Positions 18,312 through 26,700 of a DNA stretch of 64,000 nucleotides are shown here, in pieces. Every line of letters begins with the position of its first letter. Within the stretch, counting starts at the first letter, position 1. The DNA lies in contig JAZRVF010000010.1 of NCBI GenBank assembly GCA_045599005.1, positions 1 through 64,000 on the forward strand. Reading direction: 5' to 3'. Below the pieces are notes generated by a model. That model was not told the origin of the DNA. It saw only the letters and a list, made by a program, of their open reading frames with translations, and did not search any database. The translations under genes were made by a program, and so were the position numbers. This stretch comes from Treponema_I sp045599005. GTDB lineage: Bacteria > Spirochaetota > Spirochaetia > Treponematales > Treponemataceae.

Positions 18312-19514
18312 ATGGCAAAAATCCAGATGAAAAATGCGATTGCAGAACTTGACGGCGATGAAATGACCCGCGTTCTGTGGGCAGTGATCAAAGAAAAACT
18401 TCTTGAACCTTTTGTGGAGCTCAAGACTGAATATTACGACCTGGGACTCAAAAACCGTGATGAGACAGATGACAGAGTCACTTACGAGTCTGCAGAAGCA
18501 ATCAAACGTCTGGGCGTTGGTGTAAAATGCGCGACAATTACATCAAATGCAGCACGCATGGAAGAATACAACCTCAAACAGCTGACTCCCAGCCCAAACG
18601 GAATCATCCGCGCTGAACTGGACGGAACCGTTTTCCGCAAGCCGATCATCGTGAAGAATGTGAAACCGGCTGTAAAAACATGGAAAAAGCCCTTTATCAT
18701 GGGGCGCCATGCATACGGTGATGTCTACAAGAACTGCGAGATGTACGTGGACGGTCCTGGAAAAGCGGAACTGGTCTTCACAGGTGCGGACGGAAAAGAA
18801 ATCCGTAAGACAATCATGGAGATGAAAGGTCCCGGTATTCTGCAGGGAATCCACAACACTGACAAATCAATCACAAGTTTCGCACGCTGCTGCTTCCGCT
18901 ATGCTCTGGACGAGAAAGTTGACGTATGGTTTGCAACAAAAGACACAATCAGCAAGACTTATGACGGCCGGTTCAAGGCAATTTTCCAGGAAGTTTTTGA
19001 TGCTGAATTCAAGGCTGACTTTGAGAAGGCCGGAATCACATATTTCTACACACTGATTGATGATGCTGTGGCAAGAATCATGAAGAGTGAGGGCGGAATC
19101 CTCTGGGCCTGCAAGAACTACGACGGCGATGTTATGAGCGACATGGTTGCAAGTGCCAACGGAAGCCTTTCAATGATGACAAGTGTTCTTGTCTCTCCTG
19201 ACGGAAACTTTGAGTACGAGGCTGCACACGGAACTGTACAACGCCATTACTACCGCTACCTTAAGGGCGAAAAGACTTCCACCAATCCTGTCGCACTGAT
19301 TTTTGCATGGACAGGTGCTCTTGCAAAACGTGCGGAGCTGGACGGAACTCCTGAGCTGGCAGATTTTGCACGCCGCCTTGAGGACGCAACTCTGGGTCTT
19401 ATTGAAGACGGCATCATGACCGGCGATCTGAAAGCGCTGGCCGAACCTGCCCCAAAAGAAGTGCTGAACTCCTGGGACTTTATTGACCGCATTGCAGAAC
19501 GCCTTGCAAAATAA
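18312..19514 (+). CDS. icd: NADP-dependent isocitrate dehydrogenase (homodimeric, eukaryote-like type)
   Basis: Oxidatively decarboxylates isocitrate to 2-oxoglutarate with NADP. The 400-residue sequence is of the short type II class shared with eukaryotic enzymes: ELDGDEMTRVLW at the N-terminus, SPNGIIRAELDGTVFR for substrate binding, the cofactor-region HGTVQRHYYRY and the metal Asp region CKNYDGDVMSDMVA. The ATG at 18312 is chosen because GAGG lies 7 nt upstream and the family starts here; the frame stays open to 18129 without support. No other TCA-cycle gene is near, so its likely use is making 2-oxoglutarate for glutamate. Confidence 0.95.
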   Translation: MAKIQMKNAIAELDGDEMTRVLWAVIKEKLLEPFVELKTEYYDLGLKNRDETDDRVTYESAEAIKRLGVGVKCATITSNAARMEEYNLKQLTPSPNGIIRAELDGTVFRKPIIVKNVKPAVKTWKKPFIMGRHAYGDVYKNCEMYVDGPGKAELVFTGADGKEIRKTIMEMKGPGILQGIHNTDKSITSFARCCFRYALDEKVDVWFATKDTISKTYDGRFKAIFQEVFDAEFKADFEKAGITYFYTLIDDAVARIMKSEGGILWACKNYDGDVMSDMVASANGSLSMMTSVLVSPDGNFEYEAAHGTVQRHYYRYLKGEKTSTNPVALIFAWTGALAKRAELDGTPELADFARRLEDATLGLIEDGIMTGDLKALAEPAPKEVLNSWDFIDRIAERLAK

Positions 19515-19517
19515 GGA

Positions 19518-20210
19518 TCAGTTTTCTCTGATCCACCCGAGTCTGACCCCGTTCTGAATATTTGTTTCGATCCAGGGCCAGACTTGGGGCATGTTTTCTT
19601 TGACCGGTGCCATTCTTTTGTGGACATCCTCCACTGAGGCACTGGCCTGAAGCCATGTGTGGCCGCCTGTCAGCGTGTTGTGCAGAAATGGCTGGATTCT
19701 GTCCATGCAGTTTGCATAACGGCTTTCAGGAGTCTCCATGGCGTCAAACTCCTCCCACATATCACGTATCTGTTTTCCCTGTTCTTCCGGCAGCATTGAG
19801 AAAAGTCTGTCTGCGGCGGCTTCCTCTCGGGCGGCTTTTGATTTGTTACCTTCTTTATCAAAAGCGAAAGTGTCACCGGCATAAACTTCCACAAGGTCAT
19901 GCACAACGCAGATTGCCGCGGCACGGGTACAGTCAACTGGTTCGGGGAAATATTCCTTGAAAAGCAGTGCCATCACCGCGATATGCCAGGAATGTTCGGC
20001 ATCGTTCTCACGGCGGCTTCCGTCTGTAAGAAGAGTGCGGCGGAGGATGTGGGTCATCCTGTCGATCTCAATGACAAAGGAAAGCTGGGAATCAAGACGT
20101 TCCAGGCCGGAAGAGACAAAGCGGCTCAAGGGATTGTCTTCTGCGGAGGCTGCCACATTGCGGATGTCAGCAGGGGTAAAAGTGTCGTTACTTAAAGTTT
20201 CGTTGCTCAT
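19518..20210 (-). CDS. HD-domain phosphohydrolase (YfbR/HDDC2-like)
   Basis: A 230-residue HD-superfamily protein. The metal-binding residues are in ENDAEHSWH and ICVVHDLVEVYAGD, followed by a distal Asp region ANCMDRIQPFLHN. This pattern is shared with YfbR 5'-deoxynucleotidases and human HDDC2. Likely a nucleoside-5'-monophosphatase, though substrate is inferred. The ATG at 20210 is preferred over TTG 20228 because a promoter -10 overlaps the latter. The stop codon is only 3 nt from the 3' end of icd on the other strand, so the genes converge tightly. Confidence 0.8.
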   Translation of the reverse strand: MSNETLSNDTFTPADIRNVAASAEDNPLSRFVSSGLERLDSQLSFVIEIDRMTHILRRTLLTDGSRRENDAEHSWHIAVMALLFKEYFPEPVDCTRAAAICVVHDLVEVYAGDTFAFDKEGNKSKAAREEAAADRLFSMLPEEQGKQIRDMWEEFDAMETPESRYANCMDRIQPFLHNTLTGGHTWLQASASVEDVHKRMAPVKENMPQVWPWIETNIQNGVRLGWIREN

Positions 20211-20216
20211 GGGAAA

Positions 20217-20245
20217 AGTATACTTCAAAGGGGCGGGTCTCGCAA
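20217..20245 (-). promoter_or_regulatory. Promoter of HD-hydrolase gene (leaderless)
   Basis: TTGCGA, 17-nt spacer, TATACT, then 6 nt to the ATG at 20210. No ribosome-binding site. Confidence 0.55.
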
Positions 20246-20330
20246 ATCCGCCGCAGAATCAGGGAATGACGGGGATGATTGTTCGCGGACAGAATGCAGT
20301 CCTAACAATAAAAAAGCATACTGCCAGTCA

Positions 20331-20428
20331 GAAAGAGGCTGCCAAAACCGCTAGCTAACGTCGCTACACGCGCAAGGCGGTAAGGAAACTATCGTTCCGC
20401 CTTGCGGGTGTTTTTGTCAGCCTCTTTC
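20331..20428. repeat. Long two-part inverted repeat in a divergent spacer
   Basis: GAAAGAGGCTG (20331) pairs with CAGCCTCTTTC (20418), with flanking partial pairing. An inner perfect CGCAAGGCGG/CCGCCTTGCG hairpin occupies about 20371-20406. The whole could fold into an imperfect hairpin of nearly 100 nt. The spacer 20211-20585 otherwise holds the leftward promoter and nothing else I can name. Confidence 0.75.
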
Positions 20429-20585
20429 TTCCTTCCTCGTTTTTTTTTATCCTCCCCGAACTGGCCGTGAAGAAACGTTCTCGAAAACCGAAAAACATCT
20501 GCCTGCTTCCCGTGCTTGCCTTCATGGATAAAATCCGTTAAATTCGATATCCGCGACAAGCAATTTTCTATTCAAGGCGGTTTTT

Positions 20586-21515
20586 ATGACGATTCTTGAG
20601 ACTGTAATTCCAGTTTTTTTAATGATTGCGCTGGGCAAACTGCTGCGTTCCATGAACCTTATCACAGACAATGGCATTGCCTGTCTCAAAAGCCTTTCAA
20701 CAAATGTCTTTCTTCCCGTCCTTGCATTTGACACACTCATCCACGGAAGTTTCACAAAAGATTCCCTTGTACTGATCGCCATAGAACTTTTCATGCTTTT
20801 CGCCGCTTTCGGCGCCGGCTTTCTCTTCAAACGGTTTTTCCCCTCAGACATAAACGGCTACGTTCCCTATGCAATGACCACCTGGGAAGGCGGACTTTTC
20901 GGCTGGGCACTGATCGCACTCCTTGTGGGGCAGAAAAGCGAGGCAATGTTCAGCATAGTCTCCATGGATATCTTCAGCGGAGTTTTCTGCTTCACAATAA
21001 TGTCCACAGGCCTTAAGATGCTTGCAGGACAGAAACTTTCCCGGAAAGAGATTGCAGTCTCCATAGCCACAAATCCGCTGATCATCTCCGTGATTCTTGG
21101 ATTTGCCGGTGCCGCATTCCATCTTGGGGAACTGATCGACAGCTCAGTCTGTGCCGGGCTTTACACAAAGGTCACGAACTTTTTCATCCAGCCCCTCTCC
21201 CCCATCATCCTTATCTGCATAGGTTCCGGTCTAGTCTTTGATTTTTCAGTCCTGTCAAAGGGACTTAAACTGGCCGTCTTCAGATACGGTCTTCAGATTG
21301 TCCTCTGTGCGGCGGTGCTTTCGTTCATTTCGGCAACCATCGGCCTTTCACCAGACATGAAGACAGCGCTTCTGGTATATTTTTTCGTGCCCACTTCTTT
21401 CCTTCTCAGCATGTATGCCACAGACCGCAAAGCCGTGGAATTCACATCCGGTTTTCTCAGCCTGGAAATAATAATCTCACTTGCGATTTTCTGCGGAATC
21501 AGCATACTCCGGTAA
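20586..21515 (+). CDS. AEC (auxin efflux carrier) family transporter
   Basis: Inner-membrane permease of 309 residues with about ten hydrophobic helices in two repeated halves. The N-terminus TILETVIPVFLMIALGKLLR and the phrase LSTNVFLPVLAFDTL match the bacterial AEC/malonate-efflux-like family. GGCGG precedes the ATG. Members carry organic acids or other small anions; the substrate here cannot be told. It stands alone between two palindrome-rich spacers. Confidence 0.85.
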   Translation: MTILETVIPVFLMIALGKLLRSMNLITDNGIACLKSLSTNVFLPVLAFDTLIHGSFTKDSLVLIAIELFMLFAAFGAGFLFKRFFPSDINGYVPYAMTTWEGGLFGWALIALLVGQKSEAMFSIVSMDIFSGVFCFTIMSTGLKMLAGQKLSRKEIAVSIATNPLIISVILGFAGAAFHLGELIDSSVCAGLYTKVTNFFIQPLSPIILICIGSGLVFDFSVLSKGLKLAVFRYGLQIVLCAAVLSFISATIGLSPDMKTALLVYFFVPTSFLLSMYATDRKAVEFTSGFLSLEIIISLAIFCGISILR

Positions 21516-21603
21516 CAGACCGGCCCCGCAACACAGAGCCCACCAGAGAGTGCCAACAGAATTGGGTTTCCGGGATTCAGGGGACAAAGCATAAGGGCGC
21601 ATT

Positions 21604-21715
21604 TTGTGCAGGCACAAAACCGGGCTGCTCCAGGTTCCGCGTCACAGCGCTCCATTCCTCCGCTACGCTCCGGAACGCCTCCGGCGCCTTACGTATCCCT
21701 TGCGCGACAATTTTT
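21604..21715. repeat. Short-hairpin spacer sequence
   Basis: In the gene-free 21516-21850 stretch. TTTTGTG-CAGG-CACAAAA forms a hairpin at about 21603-21619. A GC-rich stretch with repeated CTCCG/CGGAG pieces follows to 21715. Another inverted repeat, AAGTTCC/GGAACTT, lies near 21803-21826. No gene is seen. Confidence 0.5.
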
Positions 21716-21850
21716 GTTACATTAAATACCGTTCATCAGGATTTTTGATTTCTCAAAATTTTTCAAGGACTACTATAGTTTAATTTTGCCAAAGTTCCTG
21801 TTGCAACGGAACTTAAATTCTTTTCTCAAACAGACTTACTCAATGCGGCT

Positions 21851-22032
21851 CTAACATTTCCATTTCAATTCACCCAATTCAGTTTCAATTTCTTCAATTG
21901 TTGAAAGGGAAAAAAAACAAAACTGTATGGAGCTTTTGTAATTTGCTGTGCAAGATCACCTGCAGGAACAGGAAACTTTTGTGTAAAATTTGTAACAGCC
22001 TTTCCCTGACGCTCATAAAGATTTGAATTCAT
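21851..22032 (-). pseudogene. Remnant of a DUF1016 (YhcG-type PDDEXK nuclease) gene
   Basis: Read from ATG 22032, the protein begins NLYERQGKAVTNF, continues PVPAGDLAQQITKAPYSF, then shifts frame in a T8 run and reads SLSTIEEIETELGEL before a stop at 21851. LYERQGKAxTNF...LPxPxSDLAxQ...KDPYxFDFL is the central signature of DUF1016 proteins, from memory of the family. The nuclease core that should follow is missing. A second start at 22049, overlapping the stop of the gene before, gives MNELDHEF in another frame; this could be the original N-terminus joined by an internal deletion. Confidence 0.6.
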
Positions 22033-22047
22033 GGTCCAGTTCGTTCA

Positions 22048-22404
22048 TTATTTACCTTTCTCCGTCAGTTTTTCGTACAGCTTGAAAACTTCGGCCACGC
22101 ATTCGCTTTCGGTCATTTTGGTGCTGAAGTCGTAAGCGGCCATTACGGCTTTGTTGAGTTCTACAGGAAATAAAGTATTGTCTAGGGACTCTTCAATCTG
22201 TTTCTTAAGTTCCTTCCATTGAGAATCTTTTTCAGCTTCATTCCTGATTTCCTCAAGCAATTCAAGCCGTCCTCTGTATGAAAGTTGGGGATTATTCCAT
22301 ACCAGAGTTGCCTGTTCCCGTAAATCAAAAACGCGGCCTTCCAGAATACATCGCTCTCTTACGGCTCTTGACGGAATCAGTTTCTCAAGATCAATGCTAT
22401 TCAT
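22048..22404 (-). CDS. Hypothetical protein, coupled pair member 2
   Basis: A 118-residue soluble, mostly helical protein with many charged residues (SYRGRLELLEEIRNEAEK ... ESECVAEVFKLYEKL). No family recognised. Its ATG lies inside the end of the upstream gene with an 8-nt overlap, behind a GGAG site, so translation is coupled. The remnant nuclease gene follows immediately (stop and next ATG overlap). Setting and size would suit a defence or toxin-antitoxin-like cassette, but nothing in the sequence proves it. Confidence 0.6.
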   Translation of the reverse strand: MNSIDLEKLIPSRAVRERCILEGRVFDLREQATLVWNNPQLSYRGRLELLEEIRNEAEKDSQWKELKKQIEESLDNTLFPVELNKAVMAAYDFSTKMTESECVAEVFKLYEKLTEKGK

Positions 22405-22951
22405 CTCCAGCCTCGCTCCCCTTCATTTCCACATATTCCCGATAGGACTTGATCCTGTTTTTCCTGCTGTTGATTTCCACCCAAGGCGCCTTGTTTTCTG
22501 TTTTTGGTGTGGGATCCTCATACCTGAAGCCTATTCCACCAAAGTCACCGAAATAAACTTTCAGAATCTGCACGGCTTCTTCACGGGTATAACAGGGAAC
22601 AATCCCATTGAACTGCCAGTCAGGAAACTTTTCGCGGCTCACAATGATTTTCCAGTGCTCCTTTTTGGGAACAGAATAATTCCACATTCCGGAAGACCGT
22701 TCCAGCAACTCCCTTCCAAAACCAAGGTCTGCGAAACAGGGAATGCAATTGTTGTGATAATCAAAAACATTTGTGGCAAGCTGTTCATACCATAATTCCC
22801 TGTCTTCCGGAGAAAGATCACCCAATCCAACAGTTGAAGAAATATTCATTTTCTCTGCAGCCTGTTTAACCTGTTCCTTTGTGCTAAATCTTCCGCTTTC
22901 TATACCTTTTTTCAAGGCTGACATCTGATAACCCAAAGCCATAAGACTCAT
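22397..22951 (-). CDS. Hypothetical protein, coupled pair member 1
   Basis: A 185-residue soluble protein with GGAGG 8 nt before its ATG. It has many aromatic residues in the middle (MWNYSVPKKEHWKIIV, FPDWQFNGIVPCYT) and a C-terminal basic stretch (NSRKNRIKSYREYVEM). No signal peptide, membrane segment or familiar motif was found. It is the first gene of a probable operon with the 118-residue protein and the DUF1016 remnant. A palindromic element and its likely promoter region lie upstream. Confidence 0.6.
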   Translation of the reverse strand: MSLMALGYQMSALKKGIESGRFSTKEQVKQAAEKMNISSTVGLGDLSPEDRELWYEQLATNVFDYHNNCIPCFADLGFGRELLERSSGMWNYSVPKKEHWKIIVSREKFPDWQFNGIVPCYTREEAVQILKVYFGDFGGIGFRYEDPTPKTENKAPWVEINSRKNRIKSYREYVEMKGSEAGDE

Positions 22952-22974
22952 AACCTGCCTCCAATTATTTTTCC

Positions 22975-23085
22975 GGGGCTTACGGTTCAGGCAACCGTCG
23001 GGCTTTCCGTGGCTCCGCTGTCGCTTCGACCAAACGCTGCGCGTTTGTTTGCCTTCGGCACCACTCCAATCCCTAAGCCGTTTAT
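22975..23085. repeat. Nested palindromic element
   Basis: GGCTTA near 22978 pairs with TAAGCC near 23078. Inside, AAACGC-TGC-GCGTTT forms a perfect hairpin at about 23033-23047, with partial pairing between GTGGC and GCACCAC. It is GC-rich and lies before the hypothetical operon. The rest of the 22952-23295 spacer holds only the terminator at 23130. Confidence 0.6.
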
Positions 23086-23129
23086 AAAAATATTTTACAG
23101 AATCGATTTCTCATTTTTTGAGAAATTAC

Positions 23130-23168
23130 AAAAAAACTCCTGCCTTGTTTGCTCAAGACAGGAGTTTC
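23130..23168 (-). terminator. Rho-independent terminator
   Basis: On the minus strand AACTCCTG-TCTTG pairs with CAAGGCAGGAGTT, followed by a T-run. It ends transcription of the nitroreductase gene about 130 nt past its stop. Confidence 0.85.
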
Positions 23169-23295
23169 CTACGCAATCATCAATTTTCGATGAAATTATA
23201 AATACTTTTGCTTATTCATTGGCCCGGCACATTTTCGGCAGTCTCCCCAAGCCCGACACCCACCTGCCAAGAAGCCCGGAAAATCTTTACCGCCT

Positions 23296-24033
23296 TTACA
23301 GATACCTCACAACAGCCTCATTCCGGTTTGCTGTCCTTTTGTATTTTACCGCCGGATGACCGATCACCAGTGTTATCACAGGTTCTTCCTTCTTAAGCCC
23401 CATGATTCTCCTGATTTTTCTGCTCATGCGCACACAGGCCGTAAAGAAACCGCTGAACAGAACACCAAGACCGCAGGCTTCCGCCATAAAAGCCATGTTC
23501 TGAGCCGCAAGGGATGCACTCACTTTGTCTTTTCCAAAAATCTGGATAACCAGAGGCGCTTTTTTGAAGAAGAAGTTTTCATCAACCTTCGCACCCAGAA
23601 CAGGAAGTTTTCTGAACATTTTTACAGCCACAGCCTCGCATTCAGCTTTTTTCTCCTGAAGGACAATGTATGTGGTTTTCTGGGCATTTGAACCCGTGGG
23701 AGCAAGCCGTCCCGCCTCAATAATCAGGTCTGTAATTTCCTGGGACACAGGTTCATCTGTAAACTGCCTGATTGAGCGCCTAGTCTTTATGGCACTTAGC
23801 AGTTCCTGGGGATCAAGTCTTGTCTGTTCCGCAAAATTCTCTGCTGAATTTTCATAGCCGCAGACTTTCACCGCATTGTTCGGACAGATTGCCTCACAGT
23901 GACCGCATCTTATGCAGCTTACACCTTCCGCAGTTGCCTTTCCGCCCTGAATCTTTATGTCCAGCCCCACACAGTCCTTTGCACAGAGCCCGCAGCCGGA
24001 ACACTTCTCCGAATCAATTGTAATCTTTTCCAT
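23296..24033 (-). CDS. Ferredoxin-nitroreductase fusion protein
   Basis: A 245-residue cytoplasmic flavoprotein. Residues 9-59 hold two [4Fe-4S] motifs, CSGCGLCAKDC and CIRCGHCEAIC, as in bacterial ferredoxins. From about residue 80 there is a nitroreductase domain with the FMN-binding RRSIRQFTDEPV and APTGSNAQ. The C-terminal VRMSRKIRRIMGL keeps the family pattern. Such fusions are common in anaerobes and pass electrons from ferredoxin-like centres to FMN; the substrate is unknown. GAGG precedes the ATG at 24033. Confidence 0.92.
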   Translation of the reverse strand: MEKITIDSEKCSGCGLCAKDCVGLDIKIQGGKATAEGVSCIRCGHCEAICPNNAVKVCGYENSAENFAEQTRLDPQELLSAIKTRRSIRQFTDEPVSQEITDLIIEAGRLAPTGSNAQKTTYIVLQEKKAECEAVAVKMFRKLPVLGAKVDENFFFKKAPLVIQIFGKDKVSASLAAQNMAFMAEACGLGVLFSGFFTACVRMSRKIRRIMGLKKEEPVITLVIGHPAVKYKRTANRNEAVVRYL

Positions 24034-24085
24034 AGTTAACCTCGTATAACAGAACTTCTGTAATCAGTCTTACTCAACAAAGATA

Positions 24086-24619
24086 TCATGCAAGCCAGCG
24101 GCCGATCTCCTCAAGGCTGTCAGAGAAGAGAACGTGTTCAATCTCTTCAGGCTTCAGAAAACCGGATTCGCACATTTTTTCAAGCAGTGTCCTGAAAGAG
24201 TCATAAAATCCTTTCGTATTGAACAGCACCGATTTTTTATTGAAAACCCCGATTTTTGTAAGAGTGATCACCTCGGAGATTTCATCAACGGTTCCGATTC
24301 CTCCGGGAAGAGCCACAAAACAGTCCGCAAGTTCAAGCATCTTCTGCTTCCGGAGACTCATGTTCTTCGTGAAGACTGTCTCATCGCAATAAGGCTGCGG
24401 CCTCGAACGGATGAATTCCACGTCAGATGGAATCACCCCGGTTACCTTTGCACCGGAAGCTTTTGCATTCTGAGCCACAATTCCCATAAGTCCGGACTCG
24501 CCGCCACCATACACAAGCGAATGCCCGCTCTCACCTATCCAACGTCCCAGACTCTCCGCCGCTTTCTGAAAACAGGGATCATTTCCGCTGCCGGAACCGC
24601 AATAAACTGCTATTGTCAT
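24086..24619 (-). CDS. LOG family (TIGR00730) nucleotide-monophosphate phosphoribohydrolase-like protein
   Basis: A 177-residue Rossmann-fold protein with the two family signatures, VYGGGESGLMG near residue 37 and PGGIGTVDEISE near residue 104; the latter contains the catalytic Glu. Family members cleave nucleoside monophosphates to base and ribose phosphate, and plant members activate cytokinins. MSLRKQKM supplies the conserved Arg/Lys loop. AAGGA precedes the ATG. It is part of a minus-strand run of small enzyme genes from 26567 to 23296. Confidence 0.9.
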   Translation of the reverse strand: MTIAVYCGSGSGNDPCFQKAAESLGRWIGESGHSLVYGGGESGLMGIVAQNAKASGAKVTGVIPSDVEFIRSRPQPYCDETVFTKNMSLRKQKMLELADCFVALPGGIGTVDEISEVITLTKIGVFNKKSVLFNTKGFYDSFRTLLEKMCESGFLKPEEIEHVLFSDSLEEIGRWLA

Positions 24620-24641
24620 TTTTTATCCTTCCGCCTGAAAA

Positions 24642-25136
24642 TCATCTTTCTGACTTCTCAAACATCTGCTCAAGAATGAATTTTCCGCTTTCTGTCCTGA
24701 AAAGGCTTTTTTTCATCTCAGGCAGAGAATCTCTCCTGCAGAACCCTTCCATCAGATTGACAATGTAATCCGCTTCCACCAGGATCTGAAAATCAATGCC
24801 GTCAACCGCACTGTAGGTATGGTGATGCCCGATGATGAAGCAGATCCGCTCAACGTCTTCTGCAGGCAGTCTGTAAGGCGCAAGAAGTTCACGGGCAACC
24901 GCGGGACCTTCTGCTTCCTGATGTTCAGGCTTACTGTTGCCGAATTTTTCCTTCGAGACTTTTATTCCTATGTCGTGAAGCAGAGCCGCAGTTTCTGTGA
25001 CAGAAAGTGTGTGATCGTCAAGATGCTCCATCTGACCGATAAGCCGGCTGTATCCATGAACCGCCATAAGGTGATGAATGTTCGGGCCGTCGGGATCATA
25101 TTCAAAGATTTCTTTTACAAGTTTTTCCGTGTCCAT
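24642..25136 (-). CDS. HD-domain phosphohydrolase
   Basis: A 164-residue HD-superfamily protein. The metal ligands are visible as VHGYSR, LLHDIGIKVSKE and FIIGHHHTYSAVDG, followed by LVEADYIVNL. This is the HDIG/HD-hydrolase layout found in nucleotide phosphohydrolases. Its ATG lies 2 nt past the stop of the metallo-beta-lactamase gene, so translation is probably coupled. Substrate unknown. Confidence 0.8.
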   Translation of the reverse strand: MDTEKLVKEIFEYDPDGPNIHHLMAVHGYSRLIGQMEHLDDHTLSVTETAALLHDIGIKVSKEKFGNSKPEHQEAEGPAVARELLAPYRLPAEDVERICFIIGHHHTYSAVDGIDFQILVEADYIVNLMEGFCRRDSLPEMKKSLFRTESGKFILEQMFEKSER

Positions 25137-25138
25137 GG

Positions 25139-25819
25139 TCAGTCAGCAAGAAACGAGACGTTCTTTCCTTTGTAAACTTTTTTCATTCCGCCCATCATAG
25201 GGATTTCCTCTGCCTCAAGCTTTCCCTCAACAAAGGCTTCCGCATCCTCAATGCAGAACCTGATGAATTCAGGTCCAACAACATCCGCATTGTGGGCTGG
25301 ATAAATCTGACTGATAAAATCACTGAGTCCCAGAAGCTTCTTCATGCTGGCAATGTAGTCGTCAAATTTTTTCACATCACCGAACATAAAAATCGGGCCT
25401 GGCTGGATGCTGTCTCCGCCGATCATTATTTTTTTTGCTCTGTCAAGGAAAACCACGCTTCCATCAGTATGTCCGGGAATTTCCACAACCTCAAAAGAAT
25501 AATCACCGCAGGAAAGCACATCGCCCTCTTTTATAAAGCGGGTTCCGATTCCGTCAGGGAGCATGGGCGCATCTTTTTCCGAAATGTAGCAGGAACCGAA
25601 TTCTTTCAGGCCGCTTATGTGATCAATGTGACCATGAGTAATGGCAACCTCAATGGGAAGATCCGAATACTTTCTGATTTTTTCAGTAATCGGGTAATTT
25701 CCGAAACCGGTGTCAAAAAGCAGCACTCTGTCTTTTCCCACAACAAAAAACTGTCTTGAACCCGGATCCTCAATAGCATAAAGATCCTTCAGGATTTCTT
25801 TCACTTCAATTTCTTCCAT
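25139..25819 (-). CDS. Metallo-beta-lactamase-fold hydrolase
   Basis: A 226-residue hydrolase with the zinc motif THGHIDHISG near residue 61, later ligands in EIPGHTDGSVV, GGDSIQPG and PAHNADV. This is the HxHxDH pattern of the glyoxalase-II-like group. AAGGATGG precedes the ATG. It is coupled to the HD protein behind it. The substrate is likely a thioester or phosphodiester but cannot be read from the sequence. Confidence 0.9.
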   Translation of the reverse strand: MEEIEVKEILKDLYAIEDPGSRQFFVVGKDRVLLFDTGFGNYPITEKIRKYSDLPIEVAITHGHIDHISGLKEFGSCYISEKDAPMLPDGIGTRFIKEGDVLSCGDYSFEVVEIPGHTDGSVVFLDRAKKIMIGGDSIQPGPIFMFGDVKKFDDYIASMKKLLGLSDFISQIYPAHNADVVGPEFIRFCIEDAEAFVEGKLEAEEIPMMGGMKKVYKGKNVSFLAD

Positions 25820-25837
25820 AATATTGTTCCATCCTTC

Positions 25838-26056
25838 TCATTCATTGCCCGATGCAATCCAGGTCTGATCATCCCCGTGAAAGTAAATGATCTCTGGAAT
25901 GTTTTTTAAGCAGAACCTGCATCTGTCATCCTCAAAACTGATCCGGCTGTAGCAGAAAGGACAGAAAGCTGCAGTTCCATCATCAGCAGGAACAGCAAAT
26001 GTCTTATGTCCCGAAAGTCTGAAATAAAATCCTTCTTTTGTGTCAACAATCTCCAT
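25838..26056 (-). CDS. Small zinc-ribbon protein
   Basis: A 72-residue protein whose single clear feature is CPFCYSRISFEDDRCRFC, a four-Cys zinc ribbon at about residues 33-50. The ATG at 26056 is preferred to a TTG at 26110 that would overlap the upstream gene by 38 nt. The gene sits in a same-strand run with a flavin-binding protein and a metallohydrolase. Function unknown. Confidence 0.6.
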   Translation of the reverse strand: MEIVDTKEGFYFRLSGHKTFAVPADDGTAAFCPFCYSRISFEDDRCRFCLKNIPEIIYFHGDDQTWIASGNE

Positions 26057-26072
26057 AAATTTTCCGGTCCTC

Positions 26073-26567
26073 TTATTTTTCCTGAATCTCTTTGCCGCTA
26101 AGATGCTCAATCTCTATCTCAAACATCTGAACGGCCTTTCCCGAAGACAGGATTTCTTCGTCAGCTGTTTTTTCATCAGGGTAATACTTCATCGCCATTT
26201 TTTTGCAGAGTACAAGAGCCTGTTCCTGGTCTTCAATAAGATGACATTTTCCGAAAACAACCACACTCTGCATGAAAGGAGCCCAGGTTTCTTCCTTTAT
26301 GGTTTCGTTTCCGTAAACAGTAAAGCACACTTTTGGATCAGCCTTGATGGAATCAAATTTGTGACCTGCACGTGCACCGTGAAAATATATTCTCCCGGCG
26401 GATCTGTCGTAACTGTAATTGACCGGCACCGCATAGGGATAACCGTTGTCGCCGTTCACTGCCAGCACGCCCCGTCTTGATTCCTCAAGAAGTTTTTCTG
26501 CTTTTTCCGCAGAGATTTCCTTTGTCTTTCTTCTTATCGGTCTGAACATTGATTTTACTCTCTCCAT
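26073..26567 (-). CDS. Pyridoxamine 5'-phosphate oxidase-fold (NimA-like) flavoprotein
   Basis: A 164-residue split-barrel flavin-binding protein. GVLAVNGDNGYPYAVPVNY and IYFHGARAGHKFDSI are the FMN-pocket segments shared with 5-nitroimidazole reductases of the Nim type. Catalysis and natural substrate are not known for most members. The start is taken at 26567, where a TATAAT lies 8 nt upstream; an internal ATG at 26549 with GGAGAG at longer distance is possible. Confidence 0.8.
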   Translation of the reverse strand: MERVKSMFRPIRRKTKEISAEKAEKLLEESRRGVLAVNGDNGYPYAVPVNYSYDRSAGRIYFHGARAGHKFDSIKADPKVCFTVYGNETIKEETWAPFMQSVVVFGKCHLIEDQEQALVLCKKMAMKYYPDEKTADEEILSSGKAVQMFEIEIEHLSGKEIQEK

Positions 26568-26700
26568 GTTCCCGCATTATAAAACAGGATGAAACTTTCG
26601 TCATCTTTTTTCGATTTTCTACCCGGATATTCCTTTATTGACACAACATGCCTGTTTCACGAAACTAGTCCAATCAAAACAGACGGAGTAACATTGAAAA

